64,000 nt of DNA from JBCAWW01 sp039024315 (GTDB lineage: Bacteria; Bacteroidota; Bacteroidia; J057). A model generated the notes under the pieces. It saw nothing but the letters and a program-made list of their open reading frames with translations. It was not told the origin of the DNA and made no database searches. Of the stretch, positions 19,586-28,462 are shown in pieces. Position 1 is the stretch's first letter. Every line of letters begins with the position of its first letter. The DNA is taken from positions 1 through 64,000 of the forward strand of contig JBCCQN010000003.1 of NCBI GenBank assembly GCA_039024315.1, read 5' to 3'. The translations under genes and the position numbers were made by a program.

Positions 19586-20344
19586 ATGGCTGAATCATCT
19601 CCCTATATCGATCAAATAGACGCCTACCTGCGCAAGCAGTTGAGTCCGGAGGAGCATTTTGCCTTTGAGCAGGCCTTAGATGCTGATCTGGAACTAAAAG
19701 ATGCCCTGAAAAAGCATCTTGAAGCCTTGATCGCCATTAGACAAAAGGGCTTTCAAGAAGAAGTGAAAAAAGGGGTAGCGGAGTTTGAGGGAGAGAAAGA
19801 GACAAAAATTCGTAGGCTCAGTCCCCTTCGTTTAATGGCCATGGCGGCTGCGATCCTGCTCTTAGCGGTGGTAGTCTGGTGGTTGTTGCCTGCTGCGCAG
19901 AACGATTCCCAAGCGCTTTTTGCGAGTCATTTTTATGCACCTAATGCTTCTGATTTACGGCGTGGAGGCCCTCAAAGTCCCGCCGATTCCTTGCCTACGC
20001 CTCTGATCCAAGGATTACAAGCTTATCAACAGCAGCTTTACCCCGCTGCCATTGCTGACTTTCGGGCGGTGGACGGAGATCGTCTGACGGCTTCAGAGCG
20101 TTCATGGCTAAGCCTATTGACGGGCGTTAGCTATTTGGTTTCTGCAAATACAGATTCGGCGCAATTTTTTCTCAGCAGGGCAGATATGCATAGCGAAATG
20201 GGCGATTGGTATCTCGCCCTGACAGCGCTTAAGGGAGAGCAACTTGAAAAAGCCCGCCGACAACTAGAAGAGATCGCCCAAGATGACAATCATGATTACC
20301 AGTTGTTGGCCCAAGCATTATTAGCAGATTGGGGAAATGAATAG
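19586..20344 (+). CDS. Anti-sigma-like membrane protein with TPR-like tail, second copy
   Basis: A 252-residue protein with the layout of 8737-9465: a cytoplasmic helical N-terminus (YIDQIDAYLRKQLSPEEHFAFEQAL), one membrane helix (LMAMAAAILLLAVVVWWLLP) and an extracytoplasmic TPR-like part. A GCGTTC repeat copy (19890-19904) lies just after the membrane helix and encodes AAQND. It is paired with the sigma factor 122 bp upstream. Confidence 0.72.
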   Translation: MAESSPYIDQIDAYLRKQLSPEEHFAFEQALDADLELKDALKKHLEALIAIRQKGFQEEVKKGVAEFEGEKETKIRRLSPLRLMAMAAAILLLAVVVWWLLPAAQNDSQALFASHFYAPNASDLRRGGPQSPADSLPTPLIQGLQAYQQQLYPAAIADFRAVDGDRLTASERSWLSLLTGVSYLVSANTDSAQFFLSRADMHSEMGDWYLALTALKGEQLEKARRQLEEIAQDDNHDYQLLAQALLADWGNE

Positions 20345-20583
20345 GGGCTAAAATTTCTGAAAGACATTACTCAGTTGAGCACCATCGGAAAGCTATTTAT
20401 TTCAAGCTCCGCGAGCCATTATCTTGTTATGACCCTCCGCTTTGCGGTACACTTGTTTATTGATGGTAGGCAAGGATAAATGACATTTGAATCTCCTACT
20501 TCAAGTCTTTGAGCTTTCCTAAAAAGCGTTCTGCGAAGCAGAAATTCCCTAAGCGCGAGAAAACAGAATGTCCAACAGTACAG

Positions 20584-20690
20584 AGTATAAAGTACAAAGT
20601 ATTCAGTATAGAGAAAAAGGTCTCGCTAAATCATGTAGCACCCTTTCTGGGTCTTAATACTAAATACTGTTTTCTAAGTGCTAAATACTC
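20584..20690. repeat. Dispersed ~100-bp palindrome-ended repeat, copy C
   Basis: The closest to the consensus: AAAGTATTCAGTATAGAG, AAAAAGGTCTCGCT, AATCATG, GGGTCTTAATACTAAATAC and TTTTCTAAGTGCTAAATAC. It shares these blocks with copies A and B. Confidence 0.7.
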
Positions 20691-20737
20691 CTTACCCAAA
20701 TAAGCGTTCCGCGCAGCGGTGCCCTAAACCCAAAAAA

Positions 20738-20764
20738 CCCTGCTAGAAATCAATCCTAGCAGGG
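20738..20764. terminator. Strong hairpin between convergent genes
   Basis: Perfect CCCTGCTAG / CTAGCAGGG stem with a 9-nt loop, preceded by CAAAAAA on the plus strand. On the minus strand this gives a U-run after the stem, so it best serves the minus-strand gene that ends at 20785. Confidence 0.72.
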
Positions 20765-20784
20765 CGATCGGCTAAAGCGATAAT

Positions 20785-22473
20785 CTATTCACAACTATTA
20801 TAGGCTTCGATGGCTTTGAGTAAGGACTCGGTCGTTTGTTCATACTCCCCCTCGGCGGCAAGTTTAGAAACCGTGGGACAATCGATGAGGTATTTGGCAA
20901 ACTGCTTGTTGAAGTTGAAGCCAAAACGGTCGCCATCAAGATTGGTCAACTTTTTGGTTTTTGCGTTGTAAACGATGTGATCATAAGCACTCTTGTCGGG
21001 ATGTTCAAACACGTATAAGGATGCTTTTTTGCCGACATAGGTGATTTCTGCAAGGGCAATGATAGGCAATATGACATCATAGCTAGGGAGGAAGCCTAAA
21101 TTGGCGTAGTTTTTTCCGTTGCGATGAACAAGAAGGACTTCATCTGGCTTTAGCTGCTGCTCGGTGGCTTCACGATTACCTGTTTCGAAGACGTAAAACT
21201 TAGTGATCCCCTCACGATCCTTCCAATCATACTCGATTTGCCCTCGTAAAGTGTCCCTTTTGTTGGTGATCAAGAAGGCATTGGAGTCGATAACCTCAGC
21301 GACGGTTCCCGCTTCCGTTAGGGTGCTAAGCTCTGCCTGGCGAGCGGCCTGATAATCTTTGGCAAATTGCGCTGCTGCCACTGCATCAAAACTGCCCACG
21401 TACTTCTGGGGAACATCTTTATTGGCGGCTACTCTACGCTCCATATCCTTGAGGATGGGGATAAAATCTTTGACCAAACCTTCGGCTCTAAAGCCATCCA
21501 TAGCTGCTTGGGCCTTTTCAAAGTAAACTTTACCTTCCGCAGGTTGGTGTAGATAAGTGTACATCTTGGCTAAGGTAAAAGCCGTGATAAAGTAGATTTT
21601 TTTCTCCTTCTTATTATCTGGGCTGAAGTTGTTGAGGCCTTGCTTCAGGGCTTCTAGATTAGGGGTGATTTCGGGCATTACCTCCTCCGGAGAACGCTTA
21701 AACTTCCCAGCCTCTTCCATTTTGACGATGTTTTCTATGGCTTGGGTGATTTTTTCGGCCCCATATTTTTCGGGCTTTTTGATCGTCAAAAAGTCAGCAT
21801 CCTTCAGGGTGATAAACCGAGTGTCTATTTGGGCTTGGAGCCATTCGCTGCTGATTTTGAAGATGTAATTGAGTTCGCGTTTATAGGTCTCATAGATATA
21901 TTTTTGTTCGTCTGCTTTCCAAGTCGTAGCCAATTTGGATAGACTGCCCGCCTTGCCATAGCTGCGGTACAATTCTTCCCCCCGCTTGTAAAAGATCTTC
22001 TCTCGCATTAGTTGACGTTTGCCGTCGTAGATGCTTAGCTTACAGGGAAGATTGTAAGCGAGATCATAGTAGTAGTAAACCTTTTCAACATACTCGCCAG
22101 CTTTGTTTTTGACCCGTTCTGTGCCTTTTTGAGCGGTTTTACCAATGTAATTTGCTTTGCCTAATTCGATGATGATTTCAAAGTCCCCATCTTTATCGAC
22201 TAATTCGTATTGCTCGAGGGTGAATTTTTTGGGTAAAATTTCCTCAGTGCGTAAGCCATAGTCGATCACTTTGAGTTCCATTTCATCGATGGTGATCGAA
22301 TAAGTTTTGAAGTTGCCTTCCAAAGGGGCGAAGGGAAGCTGCAAATAGCTCAAGCCCGCGTACATATCCCGGTATGATTGTGCTTGTAGGGAGACGAGTT
22401 GGCAAGTGATGGCCAATAAAAGGAGGCCAATTTTTAAAATAGATTTTTGCATTAACAATTTTGTCTGATTCAT
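20785..22473 (-). CDS. Secreted protein of unknown function
   Basis: A 562-residue protein with a signal peptide (LLLLAITCQLVSLQAQ). The N-terminal ~200 residues look beta-rich. The middle contains helical, TPR-like segments (YFITAFTLAKMYTYLHQPAEGKVYFEKAQAAMDGF). The C-terminus is again beta-rich with lysine-dense stretches. No family recognised. A GCGTTC mini-hairpin lies at 21684-21697. It is divergent from the TPR-CHAT gene, from which it could be co-regulated. Confidence 0.7.
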   Translation of the reverse strand: MNQTKLLMQKSILKIGLLLLAITCQLVSLQAQSYRDMYAGLSYLQLPFAPLEGNFKTYSITIDEMELKVIDYGLRTEEILPKKFTLEQYELVDKDGDFEIIIELGKANYIGKTAQKGTERVKNKAGEYVEKVYYYYDLAYNLPCKLSIYDGKRQLMREKIFYKRGEELYRSYGKAGSLSKLATTWKADEQKYIYETYKRELNYIFKISSEWLQAQIDTRFITLKDADFLTIKKPEKYGAEKITQAIENIVKMEEAGKFKRSPEEVMPEITPNLEALKQGLNNFSPDNKKEKKIYFITAFTLAKMYTYLHQPAEGKVYFEKAQAAMDGFRAEGLVKDFIPILKDMERRVAANKDVPQKYVGSFDAVAAAQFAKDYQAARQAELSTLTEAGTVAEVIDSNAFLITNKRDTLRGQIEYDWKDREGITKFYVFETGNREATEQQLKPDEVLLVHRNGKNYANLGFLPSYDVILPIIALAEITYVGKKASLYVFEHPDKSAYDHIVYNAKTKKLTNLDGDRFGFNFNKQFAKYLIDCPTVSKLAAEGEYEQTTESLLKAIEAYNSCE

Positions 22474-22574
22474 CTGTGTTGTATTATTAGATGTTGTGAT
22501 TGTTGCAGATGAGACGGAGGCTTATTTGAGGATGTCAACATCGATCATCATTTTTTTTGAATTTTTTTACTGAG

Positions 22575-25500
22575 ATGAATCAATACTTCCCGATGCGAGG
22601 GAAAATCGCGCTTTTTTTGCTCATATGTGGCTCAGTCTTCTCCTTACGAGCCAGTTTGCCCGATACTTTATTAGCCCACGCAAATTTTGCCAAGGGGGAC
22701 AGCTTGCGTAAGCATAATCAATATTTGGCTTCCACTATACTGTTGGTCAAAGCGAGAGATGAGTTTATCGCTGCTGCGCAGAACGATCAGCCTTATTGCT
22801 GGGAGCGGGCCATCAGAGCGGCCGGTTTGACGGTTGGTAATTTTTTGATGTTGGAGCAATTTGGTCGAGGAGATTCGCTTGCCCGCAATTCGATAGCAGC
22901 GTTCCCCGAAGGGGCTCTAAAAAAAAGTAAGAAAACAAGAAGCCTTTATGGCAACTGGGCCCGATGCCTATATTATCTACAAAACTACGAGCAGGCCATT
23001 CAATTATATGAAGGCCTACTCAAAATGGAACAGGCCCGAGTACCGCAAGATTCAAATGTGATCCAGCAAGTTCTAACTGATATCACCTATAGTTATCGAT
23101 CTTCGGGACGTTTAGAGGAGGCCTTTGCATACAATCAAATCGCCCTAGACTGGGCCAAAAGCCGGACAGACACTATCAATATCAGCATGCTTTACCGCTC
23201 GATGGCTGGTTACCTGAGTTACTTTGGTGAAATCGAAAAATCGAATTCCCTTTTTAAAGCAGCAGTTGACGTCTTAGAAGCCTATAGTCAAGCGGATACT
23301 AGGAGCCTCATGATGGCCCATGGCGACTATAGTACTTCCTTGCTTAATCAGGGTAAAATCGAAGAGGCATTACGTTATGCAAAGCTGACTTTAAAAGAAG
23401 CCGAAGCTTATGCTGGGCCCAAGCATCGGGATTATGCTACGAGCCTTGACGAAATCGGCTATTGTTACCTTGCCATGCGTGATTTTCGCTTGGCTAAACG
23501 ATATTTTCTGCAAAGCTTAGATATTTATCTACAAACTGTCGGCGAATATCACACCAGTGTTGCGGATTTGTACGTCAGACTTTCCAAAATTCACATTGCC
23601 CAATTGGAGTACGAGGTAGGGCTGGAATATTTGGAAAAAGCAGTGCGGATCAGAGAAAAGATACTCGGTCCTAATAACCCCTATACGGTCAACCATTTTG
23701 GTAATCTGGGTTGGGCCTATCTCGAGATGGGGCGCTATGAAGAAAGCCGGCAAATATATGAGGAGGCCGTGGCTAGAGCCCTGCAATTTGAGCCGGTCAA
23801 TGAGTATGCGGTCGCCTATATGGAAAATAATTTAGCTTTGGCTTATCAATACTCTGGCCGCTTTAGCGAGGCTGAACAAACCATAAAACGAGCAATTGCT
23901 CGCAAAAAAGCCATATTTGAACCTACCCATCGGCAAATCAGTTTGAGCCTAACTACTCTGGCCAGCCTTTATTTGCACCTTGAACAATATGATAAGGCCA
24001 AAAGGACCATTGATGAATGTATAGGCATTACAGCCAATGCCCTCGCCTATGATTCAATTTTTCACGCCGAATCTTTGGTTATCGCGGCGGATTGGGCCTA
24101 CCAAACCAAGGCTTACCCTCAAGGCTTGAATTATTTGAAAAAAGCGGAATCTCTTCTACAGACCAATAGTATCGTGGTGCGTTTTGAGCGCTTAGAATTG
24201 CTGGAGGTACAAATCAAAACCTTAATTGCCCTTGACAAGAGGGAGGAGGCCTTGCAAAAGATTGCGATTGCAGATCAAGAGATACAGGAGATTTTGCCTC
24301 GGCAGCAGCAAAGGGCAGCGCGTTTGAAACTGCAAGAAATTGCGCATAATCTTTATCTCAAAGGAGTAGCCCTCTGTTATCAAATGCACCAAAAAAGCCA
24401 AGCAAATTCTTGGCTCAAACAAGCTTTTCATTACGCCGAGTCGGCCAAAGCAGCGGTGCTTTATCAGGAGATGTACGAATTGTCCCTACAACAAAAAGGC
24501 CTCGTCCCGCCTGCAATTACTCAATTGGAAACCGATATCCGCAGCCGTCAACGTTACCTCAATCAGCAATTGCTGGAACTACAATCTACTGCTAATCCCA
24601 CTGATGATGAGATCGCTGAAATTGAGTCAGAACTCTTTAAAAATCAGGTACAGACGGACTCACTTTTTAGCGTAATCGAAAATAACTATCCTCAGTACTA
24701 CCAATTAAAGATCAAAACACCCCGCTTCGAGCTGCCTTTTATTCAATCTCAATTGACGGCAAAGCAAAGCTTGATTGAGTACTTGGTAGACGAAGACAAG
24801 GTTTGGGTTTTTGTGATTAGTGCTGAGGGAGTTGACTTATTACCGCTGCGCGGAACGCTCAATTTGAACCAACAAATTGATCAGCTTCGCTATGCCCTGA
24901 TTGATCCTGAGCAAGGCTCTGCTTCTCACCAACAATATTTGACTCATGCTGCGGATCTGTACCAAAAATTAGTACAAGGTATTAGTGGCCAGCTAAAATC
25001 TGAGCTTATCATCATCCCTGACGATATCTTATCTTATTTACCTTTTGAATGCTTATTGAGCAAGCCGGCAACGGCTCAACAAAGTACCCCTCAACTTTCC
25101 TTCTGGCTCAAGGAGAAATCGATCAGTTATGCTTATTCGGCAAGTTTATGGGCGCAAAGTCGTAAACAGCGGCGTTATGCTCCCAAAAGTCTGCTAGCAG
25201 TTGCGCCTAAATTCGACGCTCCTGATAAAACCTTCGCTTACAATCGGAGCGATTATCTCGGTCCCCTCATGGCCAGTCGAGCGGAGGCCCAAAGCGTAGC
25301 CCAGATCTGGCAAGGAGAGACCTTATTGGATTCGATGGCGAGCGTGCAAAACTTTGCCTCTATGGCTTCGCAGTATCAAATTATTCACCTTGCCACGCAT
25401 GGTAAGATTTTGGATGAAGGGACGGGGCGCTCCTTCCTCGCTTTTTATAGTCCAGATGATACTTTACGCCTCGGCGAACGCTCATATCCTCAAGTTAAAG

Positions 25501-25952
25501 CCCTCTATTTGGCAGATTTGTTTTCCCTACGCTTGAGGTCAGATTTGGTCGTCCTCTCCGCCTGTGAAACGGGGCTAGGAAAGTTGTACAAAGGGGAAGG
25601 TGTAGCATCCCTTGCCCGAGGATTTACCTATGCGGGTGCAGCCTCAATCCTCAATACTCTCTGGAGTGTCAGTGATGAAGGGAGTAAAATACTGATGGAA
25701 CGCTTTTATTTTCATCTCAATCAAGCCCATTCGAGAGTAGAGGCATTACGCTTGGCTAAGCTAGATTTGATCAAGACTCGCCCAGAATACAGTCAGCCTT
25801 TTTATTGGGCGGGCTATATCTTGGTAGGAGATGAACGAAAAGTCGAATTGCCCCGCAGGGAAAATGGCGTAATTTATCTTTTGCTGCTCCTTAGCCTAGG
25901 GCTAGTCGGAGGGATGCTCGTACAATGGCAAAAACAAAAAGCGGCAGGCTAG
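22575..25952 (+). CDS. TPR-CHAT protein (caspase-like peptidase with membrane anchor)
   Basis: A 1125-residue protein: signal peptide, about twelve TPR-like repeats (~40-620), a coiled-coil linker and a CHAT domain (~730-1080) with the catalytic His in IIHLATHGKI and Cys in LVVLSACETGLG. A C-terminal membrane helix (YLLLLLSLGLVGGMLVQW) ends it. CHAT proteins are caspase-fold proteases that often act in regulated death or signalling. Nearby sigma/anti-sigma genes fit a sensory role, but no substrate is visible. A GCGTTC repeat (22771-22785) encodes AAAQND, and further ones are at 22899-22914, 24844-24858 and 25468-25481. ATG at 22575 preferred over an upstream TTG. Confidence 0.9.
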   Translation: MNQYFPMRGKIALFLLICGSVFSLRASLPDTLLAHANFAKGDSLRKHNQYLASTILLVKARDEFIAAAQNDQPYCWERAIRAAGLTVGNFLMLEQFGRGDSLARNSIAAFPEGALKKSKKTRSLYGNWARCLYYLQNYEQAIQLYEGLLKMEQARVPQDSNVIQQVLTDITYSYRSSGRLEEAFAYNQIALDWAKSRTDTINISMLYRSMAGYLSYFGEIEKSNSLFKAAVDVLEAYSQADTRSLMMAHGDYSTSLLNQGKIEEALRYAKLTLKEAEAYAGPKHRDYATSLDEIGYCYLAMRDFRLAKRYFLQSLDIYLQTVGEYHTSVADLYVRLSKIHIAQLEYEVGLEYLEKAVRIREKILGPNNPYTVNHFGNLGWAYLEMGRYEESRQIYEEAVARALQFEPVNEYAVAYMENNLALAYQYSGRFSEAEQTIKRAIARKKAIFEPTHRQISLSLTTLASLYLHLEQYDKAKRTIDECIGITANALAYDSIFHAESLVIAADWAYQTKAYPQGLNYLKKAESLLQTNSIVVRFERLELLEVQIKTLIALDKREEALQKIAIADQEIQEILPRQQQRAARLKLQEIAHNLYLKGVALCYQMHQKSQANSWLKQAFHYAESAKAAVLYQEMYELSLQQKGLVPPAITQLETDIRSRQRYLNQQLLELQSTANPTDDEIAEIESELFKNQVQTDSLFSVIENNYPQYYQLKIKTPRFELPFIQSQLTAKQSLIEYLVDEDKVWVFVISAEGVDLLPLRGTLNLNQQIDQLRYALIDPEQGSASHQQYLTHAADLYQKLVQGISGQLKSELIIIPDDILSYLPFECLLSKPATAQQSTPQLSFWLKEKSISYAYSASLWAQSRKQRRYAPKSLLAVAPKFDAPDKTFAYNRSDYLGPLMASRAEAQSVAQIWQGETLLDSMASVQNFASMASQYQIIHLATHGKILDEGTGRSFLAFYSPDDTLRLGERSYPQVKALYLADLFSLRLRSDLVVLSACETGLGKLYKGEGVASLARGFTYAGAASILNTLWSVSDEGSKILMERFYFHLNQAHSRVEALRLAKLDLIKTRPEYSQPFYWAGYILVGDERKVELPRRENGVIYLLLLLSLGLVGGMLVQWQKQKAAG

Positions 25953-25964
25953 TAGGCCTGCCGC
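25941..25964. terminator. Hairpin overlapping the CHAT stop codon
   Basis: Perfect GCGGCAGGC / GCCTGCCGC stem with a 6-nt loop that includes the TAG stop of the CHAT gene. The next gene is convergent, so it can serve both strands. Confidence 0.7.
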
Positions 25965-25985
25965 TTCGATCTATTCTTCTTAGTT

Positions 25986-27191
25986 TTATTCGTTTGACTC
26001 TTCTTTTTGGTACTTTTCGATCAAAGCTTCTGTCCCACTCACATTTTCCTGATTCCTTTTACCTGTAGCGATCGCTCGGTTGGCCCACTTCATGGCTAAG
26101 CCATCTTGACCCGTTTTGAAGAGAAGGGCGGCATAAGTATCCAAATAGGCATAAGAATCGTCTTCCAAGACTACTTTGTGCATCCAATCAGTCGCTTCTG
26201 TAAGTAAGGCTTGGTCTTCGCATTTTTCGTACATAGTCCAAGCTGCCGAATTAAAAGCACTGGCACTTTCGTAACCTTTGGCTTCGGCCAGTGAATTACC
26301 TGCGGCGACTAGTTTGGTCCATTCTTCAGTACGCTGATAATAGGCCATCTTCAAATTGCCTTCGAAAGCTGGATCGCCATATTTTCTCAATACTTCGAGA
26401 ACTGCTTCTAGCTTCTCTTCTTCTTTGGAGCGAATGGCATCATAAAATTTGGCGTTTATGATATTATCTACTACTCCTTTTGCACTCTCCTTACCAAATT
26501 TATCTACATAAGATTGATAGTTTTCTAGATAGCGGTTTTGCTGAGCTTCGGGCAGACTCATGGTAGCAATGACATTCCACACTTCTTCGGAGTACATATC
26601 TTCCTGTTGCTCAAGCCATTCGCCCACTACTTCAGGCGCGATGCGCTTTTTCTTGCCGTTTTTGCCAAATGATTCGAGATAAAAATCAGGGAAGCCAGGA
26701 TCAAGGACATTTGGATCTCCAATTTGAGGAGGATGATTGGCTTCATCTTGCATGCTCTCTACGCTGCTGATAAAATTTTCTATATCAGGGTCATAACCCA
26801 CAATGCGGCCTGCGATTTTGCCTTCGGGAGTAAAAAAGAGTAGCGTGGGGAAGGACCGGACTCGGTATTTCATCGCTAAATCAATTCCAACTCCTTTTTC
26901 AAAATCGATCTTTACCGCAACCAGATTTTCATTCATGTAGGCAGCTACTTTCTCGTTATGAAAGGTGTTTTTGTCTTGGACTTTGCACCAGCCACACCAA
27001 TCCGTGTAGGCATCTACCATGATGTATTTTCCTTGTTCTGCCGCAAGGGTTCGAGCCTCTGACCAAGAACCGTCAATGAAAGCCACGTATGGGCCTTCTT
27101 CCACTACATCGGTGACTTCTTGAGCAGATAATAGAGAGGGATCGAACAGCCATAGGCTGATCAACAGGTAAGCAAGCAAAGATTTTTGCAT
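25986..27191 (-). CDS. Periplasmic thioredoxin-like protein with TPR tail
   Basis: A 401-residue protein with a signal peptide (FDPSLLSAQE) and a thioredoxin_7-type domain (~30-150). The active site is WCGWCK with DAYTD before it and the cis-Pro in FPTLLFF. The C-terminal ~230 residues are helical and TPR-like. It is probably a periplasmic disulfide reductase. It forms a likely operon with the 87-residue gene just upstream (7-bp gap). Confidence 0.85.
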   Translation of the reverse strand: MQKSLLAYLLISLWLFDPSLLSAQEVTDVVEEGPYVAFIDGSWSEARTLAAEQGKYIMVDAYTDWCGWCKVQDKNTFHNEKVAAYMNENLVAVKIDFEKGVGIDLAMKYRVRSFPTLLFFTPEGKIAGRIVGYDPDIENFISSVESMQDEANHPPQIGDPNVLDPGFPDFYLESFGKNGKKKRIAPEVVGEWLEQQEDMYSEEVWNVIATMSLPEAQQNRYLENYQSYVDKFGKESAKGVVDNIINAKFYDAIRSKEEEKLEAVLEVLRKYGDPAFEGNLKMAYYQRTEEWTKLVAAGNSLAEAKGYESASAFNSAAWTMYEKCEDQALLTEATDWMHKVVLEDDSYAYLDTYAALLFKTGQDGLAMKWANRAIATGKRNQENVSGTEALIEKYQKEESNE

Positions 27192-27197
27192 GAGGTT

Positions 27198-27461
27198 TTA
27201 ATTATTGGTTTCGGCCATTTTTTGCAGATCTTTTACCAGATCTTGATACTTCTGAAAAAATCCAGATAGGCGTTCTACATAGTCTTTTTGTACAGCTTGT
27301 CCCGACAAATTGGCTTGCGCAATCAAGGCAAGCATGGCAGTGTTAGCTAAACGTTCGTTTTCATCGGTGAGTTCGTATTTTTTTACGAGGGAGTTCACCG
27401 TAAGGGCTGTGTTTTTCCCTTCTTCAGGGATCGCGGGCGAAACAGGGTTTTTTGTTGACAT
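27198..27461 (-). CDS. Small unknown cytoplasmic protein
   Basis: An 87-residue, mostly helical protein (ALTVNSLVKKYELTDENERLAN..) without signal or membrane segment. Not recognised. It precedes the thioredoxin-like gene in the same direction with a 7-bp gap. Confidence 0.6.
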   Translation of the reverse strand: MSTKNPVSPAIPEEGKNTALTVNSLVKKYELTDENERLANTAMLALIAQANLSGQAVQKDYVERLSGFFQKYQDLVKDLQKMAETNN

Positions 27462-27530
27462 GATGATAAAAACTAGGCGTATGATTTATTTTAAATTTCG
27501 AAATAAAGCAGCAAAACTGCAACATTATTA

Positions 27531-28077
27531 TCAATCTACACGAAGTCTTTCAGTCCATAAATATCCATCAGTTCGAACGGTCAAAAAGTACCATCCGGCG
27601 GTTATTTGTGGCAGTTGAACAAAGTGTTCAAAAGCTTGATATGCCTGAGTGCTAATGGTTTGTTGATGAACCGTCTTACCGAGAACATCGTTGACTTCTA
27701 GGGTTAAAATTTCGTTTTTTTCGGTAAATCCTAAGAGTTGAAAATTGCCATTATTGGGATTGGGGTAAAGCTTAAGTTGAGCGTTCTGCGCAGCAGTTTT
27801 CAAAGAAGTGGTAGCCGTCCCTAGTAAATTGATATTATCTAGATAAATCGAGAGCCCATTTTCAAACTTACTGTATTGAAATTGAAATACCACTTGCTCC
27901 CCCTGTAATGCGGACAAATCAAGGCTGATACTTTGCCAATCTTCGCATTGGGGGATCCAAACATCGCTAGTGTCAACTCCAATGATGGTAGTTGCTAAGG
28001 CATTGTCGGAAAGGTCAAGTAGGGGCATGCTAGAAAATGTTTTGGAGACAAAGGAGTAGAAGAGTCGTAATGCGCAT
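27531..28077 (-). pseudogene. T9SS-sorted secreted protein, likely frameshifted after its signal peptide
   Basis: The open frame from 28028 (165 codons) has no signal peptide but ends in a type A type IX sorting domain (KLYPNPNNGNFQLLG ... GWYFLTVRTDGY). In another frame an ATG at 28077 encodes a good signal peptide (MRITTLLLLCLQNIF) that stops at TAG just before the ATG at 28028. Removing one T near 28030-28036 would join the two. T9SS cargo needs a Sec signal, so a frameshift or sequencing error is likely. Even joined (~181 residues) it is short for such cargo. A GCGTTC repeat copy (27781-27796) encodes AAQNA at the linker before the sorting domain. Confidence 0.6.
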
Positions 28078-28146
28078 GGACAGATTTTGTTTTTAAACCA
28101 GCAAAAAATACAAAAAGTTATGCTTGCGAAATCAACGCTGGCTTAC

Positions 28147-28154
28147 TACTTTTG
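28147..28154 (+). promoter_or_regulatory. Bacteroidota -7 element before tRNA-Leu
   Basis: TACTTTTG fits the Bacteroidota -7 consensus TAnnTTTG, 33 bp before the tRNA. The -33 element is not clear. Confidence 0.45.
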
Positions 28155-28187
28155 CATCCCGTGTTAACCAAAGCACTAAATTTATCT

Positions 28188-28269
28188 GCCCGGGTGGTGG
28201 AATTGGTAGACACGTTGGTCTCAAAAACCAATGGCGCGAGCCGTGCCGGTTCGAGTCCGGCCCCGGGTA
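28188..28269 (+). tRNA. tRNA-Leu (anticodon CAA)
   Basis: Acceptor GCCCGGG pairs with CCCGGGT (G-U at the end). The anticodon loop CTCAAAA lies between TTGGT and ACCAA, giving anticodon CAA. A long variable arm (class II) and a T arm GCCGG-TTCGAGT-CCGGC are present. CCA is not encoded. The last ~14 nt lie within the att core, so the 3' end is now supplied by the prophage and is unchanged in sequence. Confidence 0.95.
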
Positions 28270-28275
28270 CGAAAC
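28256..28275. other. attL core
   Basis: TCCGGCCCCGGGTACGAAAC, identical to 60297-60316. It overlaps the T arm and acceptor 3' strand of tRNA-Leu, a standard tyrosine-recombinase target. Confidence 0.93.
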
Positions 28276-28280
28276 CACTC

Positions 28281-28313
28281 ATACGCCTCAAAATCGTCGA
28301 TTTTGGGGCGTAT
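28281..28313 (+). terminator. Prophage-supplied hairpin downstream of tRNA-Leu
   Basis: ATACGCCTCAAAATCG pairs with CGATTTTGGGGCGTAT (one G-U), followed by TGAATTTT. It replaces the tRNA's own terminator, which was displaced to 60316-60341 by integration. Confidence 0.65.
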
Positions 28314-28462
28314 TGAATTTTATTGAACGACTTTCCAAAGAACAAACGTCCAAATTTAGGACAATAATTCCCAAAAAATCAAGGCACAACCACTTGATTT
28401 TCAAAGGATTCTCATTTTGCTGTTTCACGTGTTCACTTTATAAATTCACAATTTTTGTAACC

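Larger units (their letters stand above)
20345..20784. other. 440-bp gene-free stretch rich in repeats
   Basis: No convincing coding sequence. It holds two GCGTTC mini-hairpins (20526-20541 and 20704-20719), repeat copy C and a terminator hairpin at its right end. The accumulation of repeats between two convergent genes suggests a safe landing zone for small elements. Confidence 0.6.

Noticed and set aside
28124..28462. Upstream extension of the integrase frame
   Set aside because: It runs across tRNA-Leu and attL. The ATG at 28463 starts the recognisable protein.
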